Shown: positions 1 through 9,911 of the stretch, in pieces | Position numbering within the stretch: position 1 is the first letter of the stretch | Layout of the letters: every line of letters begins with the position of its first letter | DNA from: Pectinatus frisingensis | GTDB lineage: Bacteria > Bacillota > Negativicutes > Selenomonadales > Selenomonadaceae | DNA: 64,000 nt | NCBI RefSeq assembly: GCF_015732285.1 | Contig: NZ_WIQU01000062.1 | Coordinates: forward strand, 31,428 to 95,427 | Reading direction: 5' to 3' | Program-made: the position numbers and the translations under genes | The notes under the pieces: model-generated | The model's input: the letters and a program-made list of their open reading frames with translations, nothing else | What the model was told of the DNA's origin: nothing | Database searches by the model: none

Positions 1-8
1 TTAACCGC

Positions 9-37
9 TTGACGAAGGCGCCATTAAACTGTATACT
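9..37 (+). promoter_or_regulatory. Putative sigma-A promoter for the secreted protein at 176
   Basis: TTGACG at 9-14 and TATACT at 32-37 are separated by 17 bp, close to the sigma-A consensus. The predicted start near position 44 gives an untranslated leader of about 130 nt before the ATG at 176. I recognise no riboswitch in that leader. Confidence 0.5.
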
Positions 38-175
38 TGCCTCAGCAGATTAACTAATGTAATTTACCGTAACGAGGTCAGCATCAGCAACGGATATTAT
101 AATATCATATACATAGAGATATTGCAATACCTTTACGGGAAAAAAATTATTTTTTAAATAAAAACGGGTGATTTA

Positions 176-784
176 ATGAAAAAAATAATAAGATTGGTTA
201 TGTTTTTATCAGTATTTAGTCTGGTAATGCCATATAAGATAAGCGCAGCGCAAGAAGTCACCGGGGATATGGCAAGTCAGACAAAATCACCGACAATAGC
301 AGCCGTTATGCCTGTTATTGGGGCAGATGAGGAATATGGGCAGGCTGATGCATATATTTACCAAAGTTTGAAAAAAGCATTGCATGTTCCGCTGAATGGC
401 ATTTTGAAAAAGATTACTTATATTGATGAAAAAAGAACTGCGGATGAGACAAGCAGGTTAATTAATGCAAAAGTTAATGTCATAGGACAGGATGGTATGA
501 AACAATTAGCTGAATCACTCGGAGCGGATCTCATAATTGGAGTTAAAGTCAACTCAATGATGCAGCAAATAACATATGGTGTGCATGATGATGTAAATCC
601 TTATTTGTTCAGTCGGGTGGGTTTACAATTGGTTGTCTATGATGCAAGGACAAATACATATAGCATATACAAAAACAATCAATATTACAGTGATGAATAT
701 TCTCCATCTGGAACGGTTGAAGTACTTACGCAGGATGCAATGTATTATCTTTTGAAAGATGCAAATGTTAAACAATATATTTAG
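176..784 (+). CDS. Secreted protein of unknown function with a possible CsgG/TolB-N-like fold
   Basis: This 202-residue protein starts with a typical signal peptide: basic MKK, a hydrophobic core and an Ala-rich cleavage region near residue 25 (ISAAQ). The mature part opens with a beta strand (IAAVMPV) and later has GADLIIGVKV, a strand-turn pattern like the small alpha/beta domain of CsgG, TolB-N and related envelope proteins. That similarity is an impression, not an identification. There is no lipobox, so it should be released to the periplasm or exterior. It stands alone, with a good promoter at 9-37 and a bidirectional terminator immediately downstream shared with lysS. Reality of the gene is well supported; function is unknown. 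Confidence 0.75.
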   Translation: MKKIIRLVMFLSVFSLVMPYKISAAQEVTGDMASQTKSPTIAAVMPVIGADEEYGQADAYIYQSLKKALHVPLNGILKKITYIDEKRTADETSRLINAKVNVIGQDGMKQLAESLGADLIIGVKVNSMMQQITYGVHDDVNPYLFSRVGLQLVVYDARTNTYSIYKNNQYYSDEYSPSGTVEVLTQDAMYYLLKDANVKQYI

Positions 785-800
785 CAAATATAATAACAAT

Positions 801-856
801 AAAAAACTGACTCTTTAATTCAATTCATAAGCTGATTTAAAGAGTCAGTTTTTTAA
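801..856. terminator. Bidirectional intrinsic terminator between the 176-784 gene and lysS
   Basis: Arms AAAAACTGACTCTTTA (802-817) and its complement (about 838-853) form a 15-16 bp stem with A-runs on one side and T-runs on the other. It can terminate the plus-strand gene and the converging greA-lysS transcript. Confidence 0.85.
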
Positions 857-2350
857 TTATTCTATTGGTTTTGTTTTCATGTGGGGAAACAGTATTACAT
901 CGCGTATGGATGGACTGTCAGTTAACAACATGACTAAGCGGTCAATGCCGATACCAAGTCCGCCGGTTGGGGCAAGACCATATTCTAGGGCCGTAATAAA
1001 GTCATTATCCATCATATGGGCTTCAGCATCGCCGAGTTCACGTTGTTTTTGCTGATCAATAAAACGTTGCTTCTGATCGATTGGGTCATTTAGTTCGGAA
1101 AAACCATTGGCCAGTTCCCGGCCGCAGATAAATAATTCGAATCTGTCAACAAAATCAGGATTTTGCTGATTGCGTTTAGCAAGTGGTGAAACGGCTGTGG
1201 GATATTGTATTACAAAAGTTGGCTGAATGAGTGTTTCTTCAACTTTTTCGTCGAAAATCTGATACATTATTTCCCAAATTCCATGATGAGTTTCGTATGG
1301 CACTTTTAATTCATCAGCAATAGAACGAGCCTGCTCAAGCGTCGTAACCGTGGTAAAATCTTTTCCTACAGCTTCTTTTACGGCATCGATCATAGTAATG
1401 CGGCGGATGTGGCTGAGGTCAACATCAGTACCCTGGTAGGTTATTTTGGCGGTGCCTGATACATCTTTGGCAACCTGAGCTATGAGTTGCTCGGTCATAT
1501 CCATTACTTCATTATAGTCGGCAAAAGCCTGATATGTTTCAACAGAAGTGAATTCCGGATTATGGCGGTTATCAACACCTTCATTGCGGAAGATGCGGCC
1601 TAGCTCATACACACGTTCCAGGCCACCGACAATAAGACGTTTTAGATATAATTCAGTCGCTATGCGCAGATACATATCCATATCCAATGCGTTATGATGA
1701 GTGATAAAAGGACGCGCATTGGCTCCACCGGCTATCGGATTCATTACCGGCGTTTCTACTTCCAAAAAACCTTTGTTATCAAGGAAACGGCGAACTGCCT
1801 GAATGATTTTCGTCCTGTTGATGAAGGTAGTTTTTACGGCCGGATTGACGATTAAATCTAAATAACGTTGGCGGTAACGGGTTTCAATGTCTTTGAGACC
1901 ATGAAATTTTTCCGGCAGCGGACGCAGTGATTTGGCTTCAATGGAAAAATCCTGAACTTTTACGGTCACTTCACCGCGATGCGTTTTGAATACAATTCCT
2001 GTAACACCGATGATATCACCAATATCCAATAATTTGAAATTAGCATAGCGCTCTTCACCGAGTACATCCAATTTAAAATAGATCTGGATATCACCAGTGA
2101 TGTCGGCCAAAACCGCAAAGCTGGCTTTGCCATGACCCCGTATAGCCATAAGACGTCCGGCTATACGAACTTCTGCAGCATTATTTTCTAAATTATCCGC
2201 ATCCTTTAATATGTCTTGTGCGTGCTGTGTTACGGGGTAGTTTCTACCAAACGGTTCTATTCCCTTATTAATAAACGCCTGCATTTTGTCACGGCGCACT
2301 ATCATTAATTCATTTATATCCTGATTTTCCTGAGGTTGATGCTTAGCCAT
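857..2350 (-). CDS. lysS: Lysyl-tRNA synthetase, class II
   Basis: LysS charges tRNA-Lys with lysine in the cytoplasm. The 497-residue length is typical. An OB-fold anticodon-binding domain (about residues 60-165, with the [10 protein letters not shown] strand) precedes the class II catalytic core. Motif 2 is visible as [16 protein letters not shown] and motif 3 as [13 protein letters not shown] near the C-terminus, followed by the usual SIRDVILFP. The ATG lies 6 nt after a GGAGG site. It follows greA by 18 bp on the same strand, a greA-lysS operon seen in many Firmicutes. Confidence 0.97.
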   Translation of the reverse strand: MAKHQPQENQDINELMIVRRDKMQAFINKGIEPFGRNYPVTQHAQDILKDADNLENNAAEVRIAGRLMAIRGHGKASFAVLADITGDIQIYFKLDVLGEERYANFKLLDIGDIIGVTGIVFKTHRGEVTVKVQDFSIEAKSLRPLPEKFHGLKDIETRYRQRYLDLIVNPAVKTTFINRTKIIQAVRRFLDNKGFLEVETPVMNPIAGGANARPFITHHNALDMDMYLRIATELYLKRLIVGGLERVYELGRIFRNEGVDNRHNPEFTSVETYQAFADYNEVMDMTEQLIAQVAKDVSGTAKITYQGTDVDLSHIRRITMIDAVKEAVGKDFTTVTTLEQARSIADELKVPYETHHGIWEIMYQIFDEKVEETLIQPTFVIQYPTAVSPLAKRNQQNPDFVDRFELFICGRELANGFSELNDPIDQKQRFIDQQKQRELGDAEAHMMDNDFITALEYGLAPTGGLGIGIDRLVMLLTDSPSIRDVILFPHMKTKPIE

Positions 2351-2368
2351 TGAAATCCTCCAATATTA

Positions 2369-2845
2369 TTATTTTACGTCCACTATCTTGTATTTTAATA
2401 GTCCGGCAGGAACTTTTACGTTAACTGTATCACCAACTTTGTGCCCGAGAATTGCTGCACCAACCGGTGATTCATTGGAAATCTTACCATCAGTGACATC
2501 AGCTTCAGCAGAGCCTACTATGGTATAGGTTTCATCTTCTTTAAATTCAAGGTCACGGATAACTACCTTGTTACCGAGCCGGATGATACCGCTGCCATCG
2601 CCTTGGGTATCATGGATGACATCGCTTTCGCGCAGGACTTTTTCCAAACGGAGAATTTCACCTTCGATAAATGCCTGTTCATTTTTTGCATCGTCATATT
2701 CAGAGTTTTCACTGATATCGCCAAAGTCAATAGCCTGTTTTATACGCTGTGCTACTTCGATACGGCGAACACTTTTTAAATTATCTAATTGCTGCTCAAT
2801 TTTTTTTAAGCCTTCTTCGGTTAGAATACCGCGTTTTTCTGCCAT
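2369..2845 (-). CDS. greA: Transcript cleavage factor GreA
   Basis: GreA enters the RNA polymerase secondary channel and stimulates cleavage of backtracked transcripts. The 158-residue protein has the expected layout: an N-terminal antiparallel coiled coil (about 1-75) with the acidic tip sequence DISENSEYDDAKNEQAF, and a C-terminal FKBP-like domain ending in SPVGAAILGHKVGD and a VPAG strand. The start has GGGAG about 10 nt upstream. It is the first gene of the greA-lysS unit. Confidence 0.97.
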   Translation of the reverse strand: MAEKRGILTEEGLKKIEQQLDNLKSVRRIEVAQRIKQAIDFGDISENSEYDDAKNEQAFIEGEILRLEKVLRESDVIHDTQGDGSGIIRLGNKVVIRDLEFKEDETYTIVGSAEADVTDGKISNESPVGAAILGHKVGDTVNVKVPAGLLKYKIVDVK

Positions 2846-3147
2846 AATAATGTTTCTCCCTTATAATGAAGTTCTTATTTCAAAGGAGTGCTGACTGCCC
2901 TTGAAATTTAGGAATCATCAACCCATTGAACTTGTCCACTAAATAAAACCATAAACATGATTATTGTATGGCAAATGATGCGGCAAGGTGGAATATTCCG
3001 GATAGATGACGCAGGCCAGTTTTATGTAAATAAGGCCTGAATGGTAAATACGATAAGGAGTGTCAAGCAACCTTGACACTCCTTCTGATTATATGTTGTT
3101 TTTATTTGTTTGTCAATTTAGCCGCAAATGTACTTTATATATAAATA
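2846..3147. other. Intergenic region upstream of greA with a perfect hairpin
   Basis: About 300 bp lie between greA and the HAD gene. The clear structure is a perfect 13-bp hairpin at 3055-3084 (AAGGAGTGTCAAG, loop CAAC, then its complement). It lies downstream of the HAD gene and probably helps end that transcript, although the minus-strand side has no proper U-run. I could not identify a confident promoter for greA. Confidence 0.5.
3055..3084 (-). terminator. Perfect 13-bp hairpin downstream of the HAD phosphatase gene
   Basis: The stem AAGGAGTGTCAAG/CTTGACACTCCTT has a 4-nt loop. No strong T-run follows in the minus direction, so the terminator assignment is tentative. Confidence 0.45.
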
Positions 3148-3954
3148 TTATACTAATCCGAGTGTATGCAAAGCAGCATATATTCCGTCATTATCATTGG
3201 TGGCTGTTATTTTGTCGGCACTTGCCTTTACGGTTTGAGGGGCATTGCCCATGGCAATACCTATACCGGCTTCCGCTAACATACCAATATCGTTGTAATT
3301 ATCCCCAAAAGCTATTGATTGTGCCGGTGTGACGGCGTAGTGGGATAGAAAAATCTTCACTGCCCGAGCTTTGGATATTGATTTATCAACTATCTCCAAC
3401 AAGGTGGGACTGGAACGTACAATGGTGAGTTCGGGATAAACATCAGATAACATTGTTTCCATGTGTGCGCAATCCATAGGGGAAGCCATGCATAAAAGTT
3501 TATGCGGTAAAAGATTTTTATTTGTTAATAATGCAGGGAAATTTTTTATGACCGGAGTGACACCGGTGATTTGTATTTCTGTTTGGATATTGGCGGGAGA
3601 AATATTTTCTACATACCAGCAATCATTGGTGTAATAATTTATGATGCACTGCGGCCATTGCTGATGGATTTTTTTGATAATTGCATGGCAAGAGTCAGGC
3701 GGTAATTGTTTGCTGTATATTTTTTTATTTTGAGCAGAAAGTATTAAAGCACCATTATAACTTATGATGGGCGTTTTGATGCCAATTTGGCAGATTATTG
3801 GTTTGATTGCTGCCGGCATGCGGGCGGAAACAGGTACAAAGGTAATACCTGCTTTACTGAGTGTGTGTATGGCGGAAATTGAGTTTGGTAAAATTTGATG
3901 ATGAGAATTGAGAAGTGTGCCATCAATGTCGGAAAATATAATTTTAAACGACAT
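3148..3954 (-). CDS. HAD superfamily phosphatase, Cof type
   Basis: The 268-residue protein has HAD motif I (DIDGTLL, residues 8-14, with the two catalytic Asp) and the C-terminal metal-binding motif AFGDNYNDIGML followed by the family hallmark GIAMGNA. The C2-type cap between them is typical of Cof/YidA-like enzymes, which dephosphorylate sugar phosphates, nucleotides or flavin intermediates. The substrate cannot be predicted. The ATG has GGAGG 5 nt upstream, and the gene starts 10 bp after a small upstream ORF, suggesting co-transcription. Confidence 0.92.
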   Translation of the reverse strand: MSFKIIFSDIDGTLLNSHHQILPNSISAIHTLSKAGITFVPVSARMPAAIKPIICQIGIKTPIISYNGALILSAQNKKIYSKQLPPDSCHAIIKKIHQQWPQCIINYYTNDCWYVENISPANIQTEIQITGVTPVIKNFPALLTNKNLLPHKLLCMASPMDCAHMETMLSDVYPELTIVRSSPTLLEIVDKSISKARAVKIFLSHYAVTPAQSIAFGDNYNDIGMLAEAGIGIAMGNAPQTVKASADKITATNDNDGIYAALHTLGLV

Positions 3955-3964
3955 AATACCTCCA

Positions 3965-4168
3965 TTAATTAATTTTGTAAAAAATCGTTAACTTTTTTTG
4001 TACCTTATTCAAGGCATTGTTGAGCGGAATGGTTCCGTCAATTATTTTTTTGGTTTCATTGTCAGCTATAAGCATGGATAGAGAATATTTTTTGAATTTC
4101 GGCGGTAAAATAGCTGTTTCCATGACATTACTGATTGTTGAAATATTCATTTTCATCACAGAGAGCAT
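3965..4168 (-). CDS. Small hypothetical protein upstream of the HAD gene
   Basis: This 67-codon ORF is basic and Lys/Ile-rich with no membrane segment, and I do not recognise it. In its favour, it ends just before the ribosome-binding site of the HAD gene, on the same strand. Against it, no good Shine-Dalgarno precedes the first ATG; an internal ATG at 4153-4155 or 4159 could be used instead. It may be a genuine small gene or chance coding. Confidence 0.4.
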   Translation of the reverse strand: MLSVMKMNISTISNVMETAILPPKFKKYSLSMLIADNETKKIIDGTIPLNNALNKVQKKLTIFYKIN

Positions 4169-4613
4169 CTCTTATTAAGTTTTACATGACCTCGATTTTA
4201 TTATAAGGGACACCTTGAAAATTATTTGAAAGCAGTTTTTACATTTTATATACTAATATAAGTATAATAACAAAAATAAATAAATGCAAATAGTAGAACA
4301 AATGTTTTAAATATTTAAAATCAACAAATATTTGCGGTCGCTATTTCGCCACAGTGACACTTAATGTCCAATAAGTGCAGGTTTGGCTGTAAATCGCAAG
4401 TTACTTATTATCAGATATTGACATGTTGTATACCTCATTAAATCTTAGCATCATATTTATAATAAATTAATATATTATTTGATTTTAGGGTATTAATACA
4501 TTCGGAATAAATTCCGATATAAATATTAACAAATAGTAATTTTTTATTGGTTTCATTAAATAATAAAGGTATAAATTGCTTATGACTATATTTGTTACAG
4601 GAGTGATACTGAG
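4169..4613. other. 445-bp intergenic region, no gene seen
   Basis: AT-rich sequence between the divergent 3965-4168 ORF and the diguanylate cyclase gene. A more GC-rich patch at about 4332-4400 has no structure I recognise. I looked for a GEMM-type c-di-GMP riboswitch because of the downstream GGDEF gene and did not find its conserved core. Confidence 0.5.
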
Positions 4614-6140
4614 TTGATAAGGAGAATATTTATATCCTTTTTTCTGTTAATGTTTAGTTTTTTTATTTTTGACTGGCTGTTTGACAATAAAGATAATTCA
4701 TCATTGGCAGAATCATCGTTCACTGCGGAACAAAAAACGTTAATTTTCTTAGGCAATAAGGACATTCCACCAATGGTTTACTTAAATAATGGAAAACCGG
4801 AAGGAATTATTGTTGATATAGCTAAAACCCTTGGCAGCGAAATGGACAGAAGGGTGGAAATAAAGGCTATGAATTGGCAAGAAGCGCAAGAAGAAGTCGT
4901 TTCAGGGGAGGCAGATGCCTTGTTGCAGATAAATCCTACTGAACAAAGAGAAAAAGATTATGATTTTTCCGATTCATTGCTGGAATCAAAATTTACAATA
5001 TTTGTTGCTGCAGACAGACGGGATATATTGACGATAGATGACTTGAACAAAGAAAAAGTGGGAGTTGAGAAAGAAGGGTATCCTATACAGATTTTGCAAA
5101 AACATCCGGAGATAGAAACAGTAGTAATTCCTGACTGGAAAACTGGTTTTAGTATGGTTGAATCAGGAAAATTGGATGCTGTGCTTGTTGATCGCTGGGT
5201 GGGAGAATATGTATTAGCAAAGAGTAATATCAAAAATATAAAATTGATTGAAAATCCTGTGGAAGTATCATATTCACGTATTGCCGTGAAAAAAGGTAAC
5301 AGGGATTTACTCAATTCGATTAATCAAGGATTACAGAAAATGAAAAATGATGGCACTATGAGAACTATTTTGGATAATTGGCATAACCAGAAAGTTGTAT
5401 TTTTTACGCAAAGTGACATAAAAAAAGTAATCTTATGGGGAAGTATGTTATTTATTTTTGTCATTTTATTTGCAACAGGAGTAATCATAGTGAGAATAAA
5501 AAAAATGAATGTGCAATTAAAATCTGAGGTTGAGCAGCGGACTTGTGATTTGAAATTGGCCAACAGTAAATTAGAAAAAGCTAATAGAAAATTGTGGCGG
5601 CTATCTTCTGTGGATGCTTTGACAAATATTGCCAATAGATGGTTTTTTAGAAAATGTTTGCGAAGAACATGGAATATTTGTCAACAGCATAAGAATAAAA
5701 TAGCAATTATTATGTCTGATATAGATCACTTTAAACAGTATAATGATACTTATGGACATCTTGCGGGTGATGACTGTCTTAAGATAGTTGCATCGGTTAT
5801 GAAAAATATTGCAAAAGAAAATAATGCATTGGCAGTCCGCTTTGGAGGAGAAGAGTTCATTGTTTTAATAGAGGAGCTGGAAAAAGAAAATATCATTGCT
5901 ATAGCGGAAAAAATACGTATGAATATTGCTGCTTTGAAAGACTTGAAAAGACTGACTACTATAAGTGTGGGGGTGTCAATTATTATTCCTGACGATAATT
6001 TATCTCCGCACAATTTGGTGGATGCAGCGGACAAAGCTCTATATCAGGCCAAACGGGAAGGACGTAACCGAATTTGCGTGAATGATTTATGTGCGGCAAA
6101 TACTGATGGGATTAAGGGCAATGTTTATGAGGACTTTTAA
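4614..6140 (+). CDS. Membrane diguanylate cyclase with periplasmic solute-binding sensor domain
   Basis: The 508-residue protein has an N-terminal membrane anchor (about 5-22), a periplasmic SBP_bac_3 domain (about 43-265, as in amino-acid-binding proteins), a second membrane helix (about 273-298), a short linker helix and a GGDEF domain (about 345-495). SVDALTNIANR opens the cyclase domain and GGEEF (411-415) is the active-site signature, so it should make c-di-GMP. The RxxD inhibitory site that often lies just upstream is absent (ENNA in the aligned position). The ligand is unknown, perhaps an amino acid. The start is TTG with AGGAG about 10 nt upstream. Monocistronic, with a strong terminator downstream. 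Confidence 0.93.
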   Translation: MIRRIFISFFLLMFSFFIFDWLFDNKDNSSLAESSFTAEQKTLIFLGNKDIPPMVYLNNGKPEGIIVDIAKTLGSEMDRRVEIKAMNWQEAQEEVVSGEADALLQINPTEQREKDYDFSDSLLESKFTIFVAADRRDILTIDDLNKEKVGVEKEGYPIQILQKHPEIETVVIPDWKTGFSMVESGKLDAVLVDRWVGEYVLAKSNIKNIKLIENPVEVSYSRIAVKKGNRDLLNSINQGLQKMKNDGTMRTILDNWHNQKVVFFTQSDIKKVILWGSMLFIFVILFATGVIIVRIKKMNVQLKSEVEQRTCDLKLANSKLEKANRKLWRLSSVDALTNIANRWFFRKCLRRTWNICQQHKNKIAIIMSDIDHFKQYNDTYGHLAGDDCLKIVASVMKNIAKENNALAVRFGGEEFIVLIEELEKENIIAIAEKIRMNIAALKDLKRLTTISVGVSIIIPDDNLSPHNLVDAADKALYQAKREGRNRICVNDLCAANTDGIKGNVYEDF

Positions 6141-6149
6141 TTGGTATAA

Positions 6150-6202
6150 AAAATAATCGGAATTAACTGCAATATCCTGCGGTTAATTCCGATTATTTTA
6201 TG
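6150..6202. terminator. Bidirectional terminator between the diguanylate cyclase gene and uvrA
   Basis: A stem of about 18 bp (AATAATCGGAATTAACTGC with its complement) has an 8-10 nt loop and flanking A/T runs on both sides. It serves the two converging genes. Confidence 0.85.
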
Positions 6203-6263
6203 GTTAGATATGATGCTTATTGTTGAGATGCCAGTTGCCGATGAATGATTTTTTTGTATGAAA

Positions 6264-9128
6264 TCAAATCTTTTGATGGTCAGTAAGAGCTTTTTTTGTA
6301 AGGGTGATGCCTTCTTTCAGGACAGATGCAAGAAATTGTCCGGTGTAGGACCGTTTTATTTTTACTATTTGTTCGGGTGTTCCCTTGGCGACTACTGTAC
6401 CGCCTTTGTCGCCGCCTTCCGGACCAAGATCGATAATGTAATCAGCTGTTTTTATTACATCAAGATTATGCTCAATGATAATGACTGTATCACCGTTGTC
6501 AACAAGTCGCTGCAGCACATTCATTAATTTGTGGATATCTGCTGTATGAAGGCCTGTAGTGGGTTCATCGAGAATATAAAGTGTACGGCCGGTACTGCGT
6601 TTGGATAATTCAGTAGATAATTTTATTCGCTGAGCTTCACCGCCTGATAATGTTGTGGCCGGTTGTCCAAGCTGGATATAACCGAGCCCAACATCCTGAA
6701 GAGTTTTTAGCTGTCTGGCTAGTTTAGGAATATTTTGAAAGAAATCAACAGCCTCGTCGACTACCATGTGCAGTACATCGGCAATGTTCTTTCCCTTATA
6801 TTTGACTTCAAGGGTTTCACGATTGTAGCGTGCGCCTTTGCATACTTCGCAGGGGACATATACATCAGGAAGAAAATGCATTTCAATTTTTATGATACCA
6901 TCACCATGGCAGGATTCACAACGTCCGCCTTTGACGTTGAAACTAAATCTGCCCGGTTTATAACCGCGTATTTTAGCTTCGTTTGTTTGGCTGAAAACTT
7001 CACGTATGGTATCAAAAATACCAGTATAAGTAGCGGGATTGGAGCGTGGTGTACGTCCGATTGGTGATTGGTCAATATTGATTATTTTATCGATATTGTC
7101 GATACCCTTTATAATTTTATGTTTACCGGGTTTTCCCTTGCTGCTGTAAAAATGCGCGGCAAGTCCCTTGTATAGTATTTCGTTTACTAACGTTGATTTG
7201 CCGGACCCGGATACGCCGGTGACGACAGTCAGAACACCAAGAGGAAATTTTACATTAATATTTTTGAGATTGTTTTCAGCAGCGCCGACTACTTCAATGT
7301 AGTTTCCATTTCCCTTACGGCGTTGCAACGGTACCGGAATGAATCTTTTGCGGCTTAAGTATTGCCCCGTTATGGATGCGGGGATTTTTTTTATTTCATC
7401 TGCTGTTCCCTGGGCAATCACTTCACCACCGTGAGCGCCCGCAGCCGGGCCAATGTCAATGATGTCGTCAGCAGCATACATTGTGTCTTCATCATGTTCA
7501 ACAACAATAAGAGTATTACCGAGATCCCGCAGATGTTTTAATGTAGACAGCAGACGGTTGTTGTCGCGCTGATGCAGTCCGATGCTGGGTTCATCAAGTA
7601 TATATAAGACACCGGTGAGACCAGAACCTATTTGTGTGGCAAGCCTTATTCGTTGAGCTTCGCCGCCGGACAGAGTTCCGGCAGCACGGCTTAAGGTAAG
7701 GTAATCCAAGCCGACGTTAAGAAGAAATCCCAGACGGGCATTTATTTCTTTCAATATTTGTGCGGCAATGAGTAATTGGCGTTTGTCCAGCTTTAGCAGG
7801 CGGAAAAATTTATCTGCCTCAGCAATGGTCATATTGGTGACTTCATTAATATTTTTTTCACCGATAGTTATTGCCAGCGCTTCCGGTTTAAGACGGGCAC
7901 CGCCGCATACGGGACAAGGTGTCGTACTCATATAAGCCTCGTATCCTTCACGCATTATGTCTGAGCCGGTTTCTCTATAACGACGTGCCAGAAGCGGCAT
8001 TACGCCTTCGAAAGCCGTATTGTATTCCTTTTCTTCACCAAACATGTTTTCGTAAAAAAAGTGAAAGGTTTCGTCAATGCTGCCATACAAGAGAATTTTT
8101 TGAACATTAGATTTTACTTTGTTCCAAGGAGTATCAAGCGTGTATTTATATGCTTTTAATACGGCATCAATTTGACACATGGCATAAGATGCCGGATTTT
8201 TTGACAGCGGAGCAAATACACCTTGTGCAAATGTCAGGCTTTTGTCAGGCAGGACAAGATCGATGTCAAATTCTTGTTTACTGCCCAGTCCGTCACATTC
8301 AGGGCAGGCACCATAGGGACTGTTAAAGGAAAACAGGCGTGGTGCGATTTCTGGCAGACTGATGCCGCAATCAATGCAGGCAAAATTTTGACTAAACATT
8401 AAAAGTTCACCATCGATTATTTGGACATAAACAATATCATTGCCGAGGTCAAGCGCAGTTTCAATGGAATCGGCCAAGCGGGATTCAATGCCTTCCCTTA
8501 CTACTAAACGGTCAACAATTACTTCTATCGTATGTTTTTTGTTTTTTTCCAAATTGATTTCATCGTTGATGTCCATGATATCACCGTCAATACGCACGCG
8601 GACATAGCCTTGACGGCGAATATTTTCCAGCAGTTTTTTATGCTCACCCTTTTTACCGCGGATAACTTGCGCCATTATTAATAGTTTTGTTTTTTCCGGC
8701 AGTTTTAAAATACTGTCAAGAATTTGATCTACAGTCTGCTGTGAAATAGGTTTGCCGCATTTTGGACAGTGCGGTTTTCCTGCACGGGCAAACAATAAGC
8801 GGAGATAATCGTAAATTTCAGTGACGGTCCCAACTGTTGAACGGGGATTACGGCTGGTGGTCTTTTGATCGATAGATATGGCTGGAGAAAGTCCTTCAAT
8901 ATAATCGACATCCGGTTTATCCATTTGCCCGAGAAATTGCCGGGCGTAAGAAGATAAGGATTCCACATAGCGCCTTTGTCCTTCGGCATAGATAGTATCA
9001 AAAGCCAAGGAGGATTTTCCCGAACCGGACAGACCGGTAATGACTACAAATTTGTCACGGGGAATGGAAACGTTAATATTTTTTAAATTGTGAGCACGGG
9101 CACCTTTTATTTTTAGTGAATCCGGCAA
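6264..9128 (-). CDS. uvrA: Excinuclease ABC subunit A
   Basis: UvrA is the damage-sensing ATPase that loads UvrB in nucleotide excision repair. About 954 residues is the normal length. Two ABC modules are visible: Walker [10 protein letters not shown] near the N-terminus and GVSGSGKST at about 640, each with an LSGGEAQRI signature. Zinc-binding pairs are CPKCG, CIDCG, CPECDG, CPVCGG and the [14 protein letters not shown] pair. The reading frame opens at a TTG at 9137, but GGAG abuts that codon; the TTG at 9128 has a proper 9-nt spacing and is my choice. uvrB and uvrC are elsewhere in this window. Confidence 0.97.
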   Translation of the reverse strand: MPDSLKIKGARAHNLKNINVSIPRDKFVVITGLSGSGKSSLAFDTIYAEGQRRYVESLSSYARQFLGQMDKPDVDYIEGLSPAISIDQKTTSRNPRSTVGTVTEIYDYLRLLFARAGKPHCPKCGKPISQQTVDQILDSILKLPEKTKLLIMAQVIRGKKGEHKKLLENIRRQGYVRVRIDGDIMDINDEINLEKNKKHTIEVIVDRLVVREGIESRLADSIETALDLGNDIVYVQIIDGELLMFSQNFACIDCGISLPEIAPRLFSFNSPYGACPECDGLGSKQEFDIDLVLPDKSLTFAQGVFAPLSKNPASYAMCQIDAVLKAYKYTLDTPWNKVKSNVQKILLYGSIDETFHFFYENMFGEEKEYNTAFEGVMPLLARRYRETGSDIMREGYEAYMSTTPCPVCGGARLKPEALAITIGEKNINEVTNMTIAEADKFFRLLKLDKRQLLIAAQILKEINARLGFLLNVGLDYLTLSRAAGTLSGGEAQRIRLATQIGSGLTGVLYILDEPSIGLHQRDNNRLLSTLKHLRDLGNTLIVVEHDEDTMYAADDIIDIGPAAGAHGGEVIAQGTADEIKKIPASITGQYLSRKRFIPVPLQRRKGNGNYIEVVGAAENNLKNINVKFPLGVLTVVTGVSGSGKSTLVNEILYKGLAAHFYSSKGKPGKHKIIKGIDNIDKIINIDQSPIGRTPRSNPATYTGIFDTIREVFSQTNEAKIRGYKPGRFSFNVKGGRCESCHGDGIIKIEMHFLPDVYVPCEVCKGARYNRETLEVKYKGKNIADVLHMVVDEAVDFFQNIPKLARQLKTLQDVGLGYIQLGQPATTLSGGEAQRIKLSTELSKRSTGRTLYILDEPTTGLHTADIHKLMNVLQRLVDNGDTVIIIEHNLDVIKTADYIIDLGPEGGDKGGTVVAKGTPEQIVKIKRSYTGQFLASVLKEGITLTKKALTDHQKI

Positions 9129-9325
9129 AATGGTCAACTCCTGTATTTACGAAATAGTCACAGCAAATATATGCAAAATGAAGGTGTTTATATTGATATA
9201 TTTAATGTAAAATAGCAATAAATTTATTATAGGAATAGTATATATTAAATAATATATTTTTTCCAGTATATATTGATAAAAACTGAAAATAAAAGTTCAA
9301 GTTACTGAAAATAGAACTTAAATTA

Positions 9326-9637
9326 GGATCTTGGAACAAATGCAAAAAAATAATTCCGGATAATGTAGCACAAGGTCAGTATAATTATCCTGGTGAAAAA
9401 CATTATCAGGCAGTGGAAGCATGGCCCGATGCCGAAAAATATTTACCGAATGGAGACCGTAGAGCATTATTGAATTGTGATGCACATTTAAAGGCTACAT
9501 TGCTTGGTTCCAGTCAAATATTTGATGTTGACGATGGTGAATTCGGAGCAGGACCAACGGGATATGTTTATTTTGTTGATTTTGACAGGACAAGGGCCAG
9601 AGCACGTAAGTGTAAAGTAATAGTATTAGGTGAATAA
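9326..9637 (+). pseudogene. Probable 3' remnant of an unidentified gene
   Basis: An open frame of about 103 codons follows a TAG at 9323-9325 and has no ATG; the only in-frame start is a GTG at 9413. The frame before that GTG (WNKCKKIIPDN... then GEKHYQAVEAWPDAEK) reads like ordinary protein, continuous with the rest, and ends in a basic RTRARARKCK segment and VIVLGE. This suggests a 5'-truncated gene rather than a 74-codon intact one. I do not recognise the family. It lies directly before a MITE-like repeat, which fits decay by rearrangement. Confidence 0.45.
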
Positions 9638-9664
9638 AGTACAGGTTAAGAAGTAAATTGATAT

Positions 9665-9800
9665 AATGAAAAGGGACTGTCGAATGACAGCATTGATCTC
9701 ATGAAGATGTAATTGTATTTTTCTATACTTTTGGCGGATAAAGAAAGTGAAATTGCAATTTATGAATAAAAATGCTTAGGTGTGACAGTTTCTTTTTATG
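9665..9800. repeat. MITE-like dispersed repeat, copy 1
   Basis: A left end with AAAAGGGACTGTCG (9669-9683) is matched in inverse orientation by GTGACAGTTTCTTTTT (about 9782-9797), bounding a non-coding element of about 135 bp. The left-end sequence, including CATTGATCTCATGAAGATG, recurs in related form at 36595-36643 and, inverted, at 44680-44719. This pattern suggests a small non-autonomous element with terminal inverted repeats. Confidence 0.45.
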
Positions 9801-9837
9801 AAGTACTAATGAGCGCGGATATAGCTATAGATAAAAG

Positions 9838-9882
9838 ACAAAACCGTATGCAGTCAATACGCGGGCTGCATACGGTTTTGTA
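9838..9882 (-). terminator. Terminator of the metE operon
   Basis: The stem AAAACCGTATGCAG with its perfect complement has a 12-nt loop. In the minus direction it is followed by TTTTGTCTTTT. It lies 30 bp after the last gene of the metE unit. Confidence 0.85.
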
Positions 9883-9911
9883 TAGATACTGCCAATATAT
9901 CACTTGGTGTT

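Noticed and set aside
1-53. Possible gene end at the left window edge, on either strand
   Set aside because: All frames hit stops within about 50 bases and no recognisable residues appear; the same bases form a good promoter.
2568-2894. 108-codon plus-strand ORF
   Set aside because: It lies antisense to greA, whose coding is certain; its Ser/Arg-rich composition is typical of a shadow frame.
4169-4613. c-di-GMP riboswitch upstream of the diguanylate cyclase gene
   Set aside because: The conserved GEMM core is not visible; only AT-rich sequence with one GC-richer patch.
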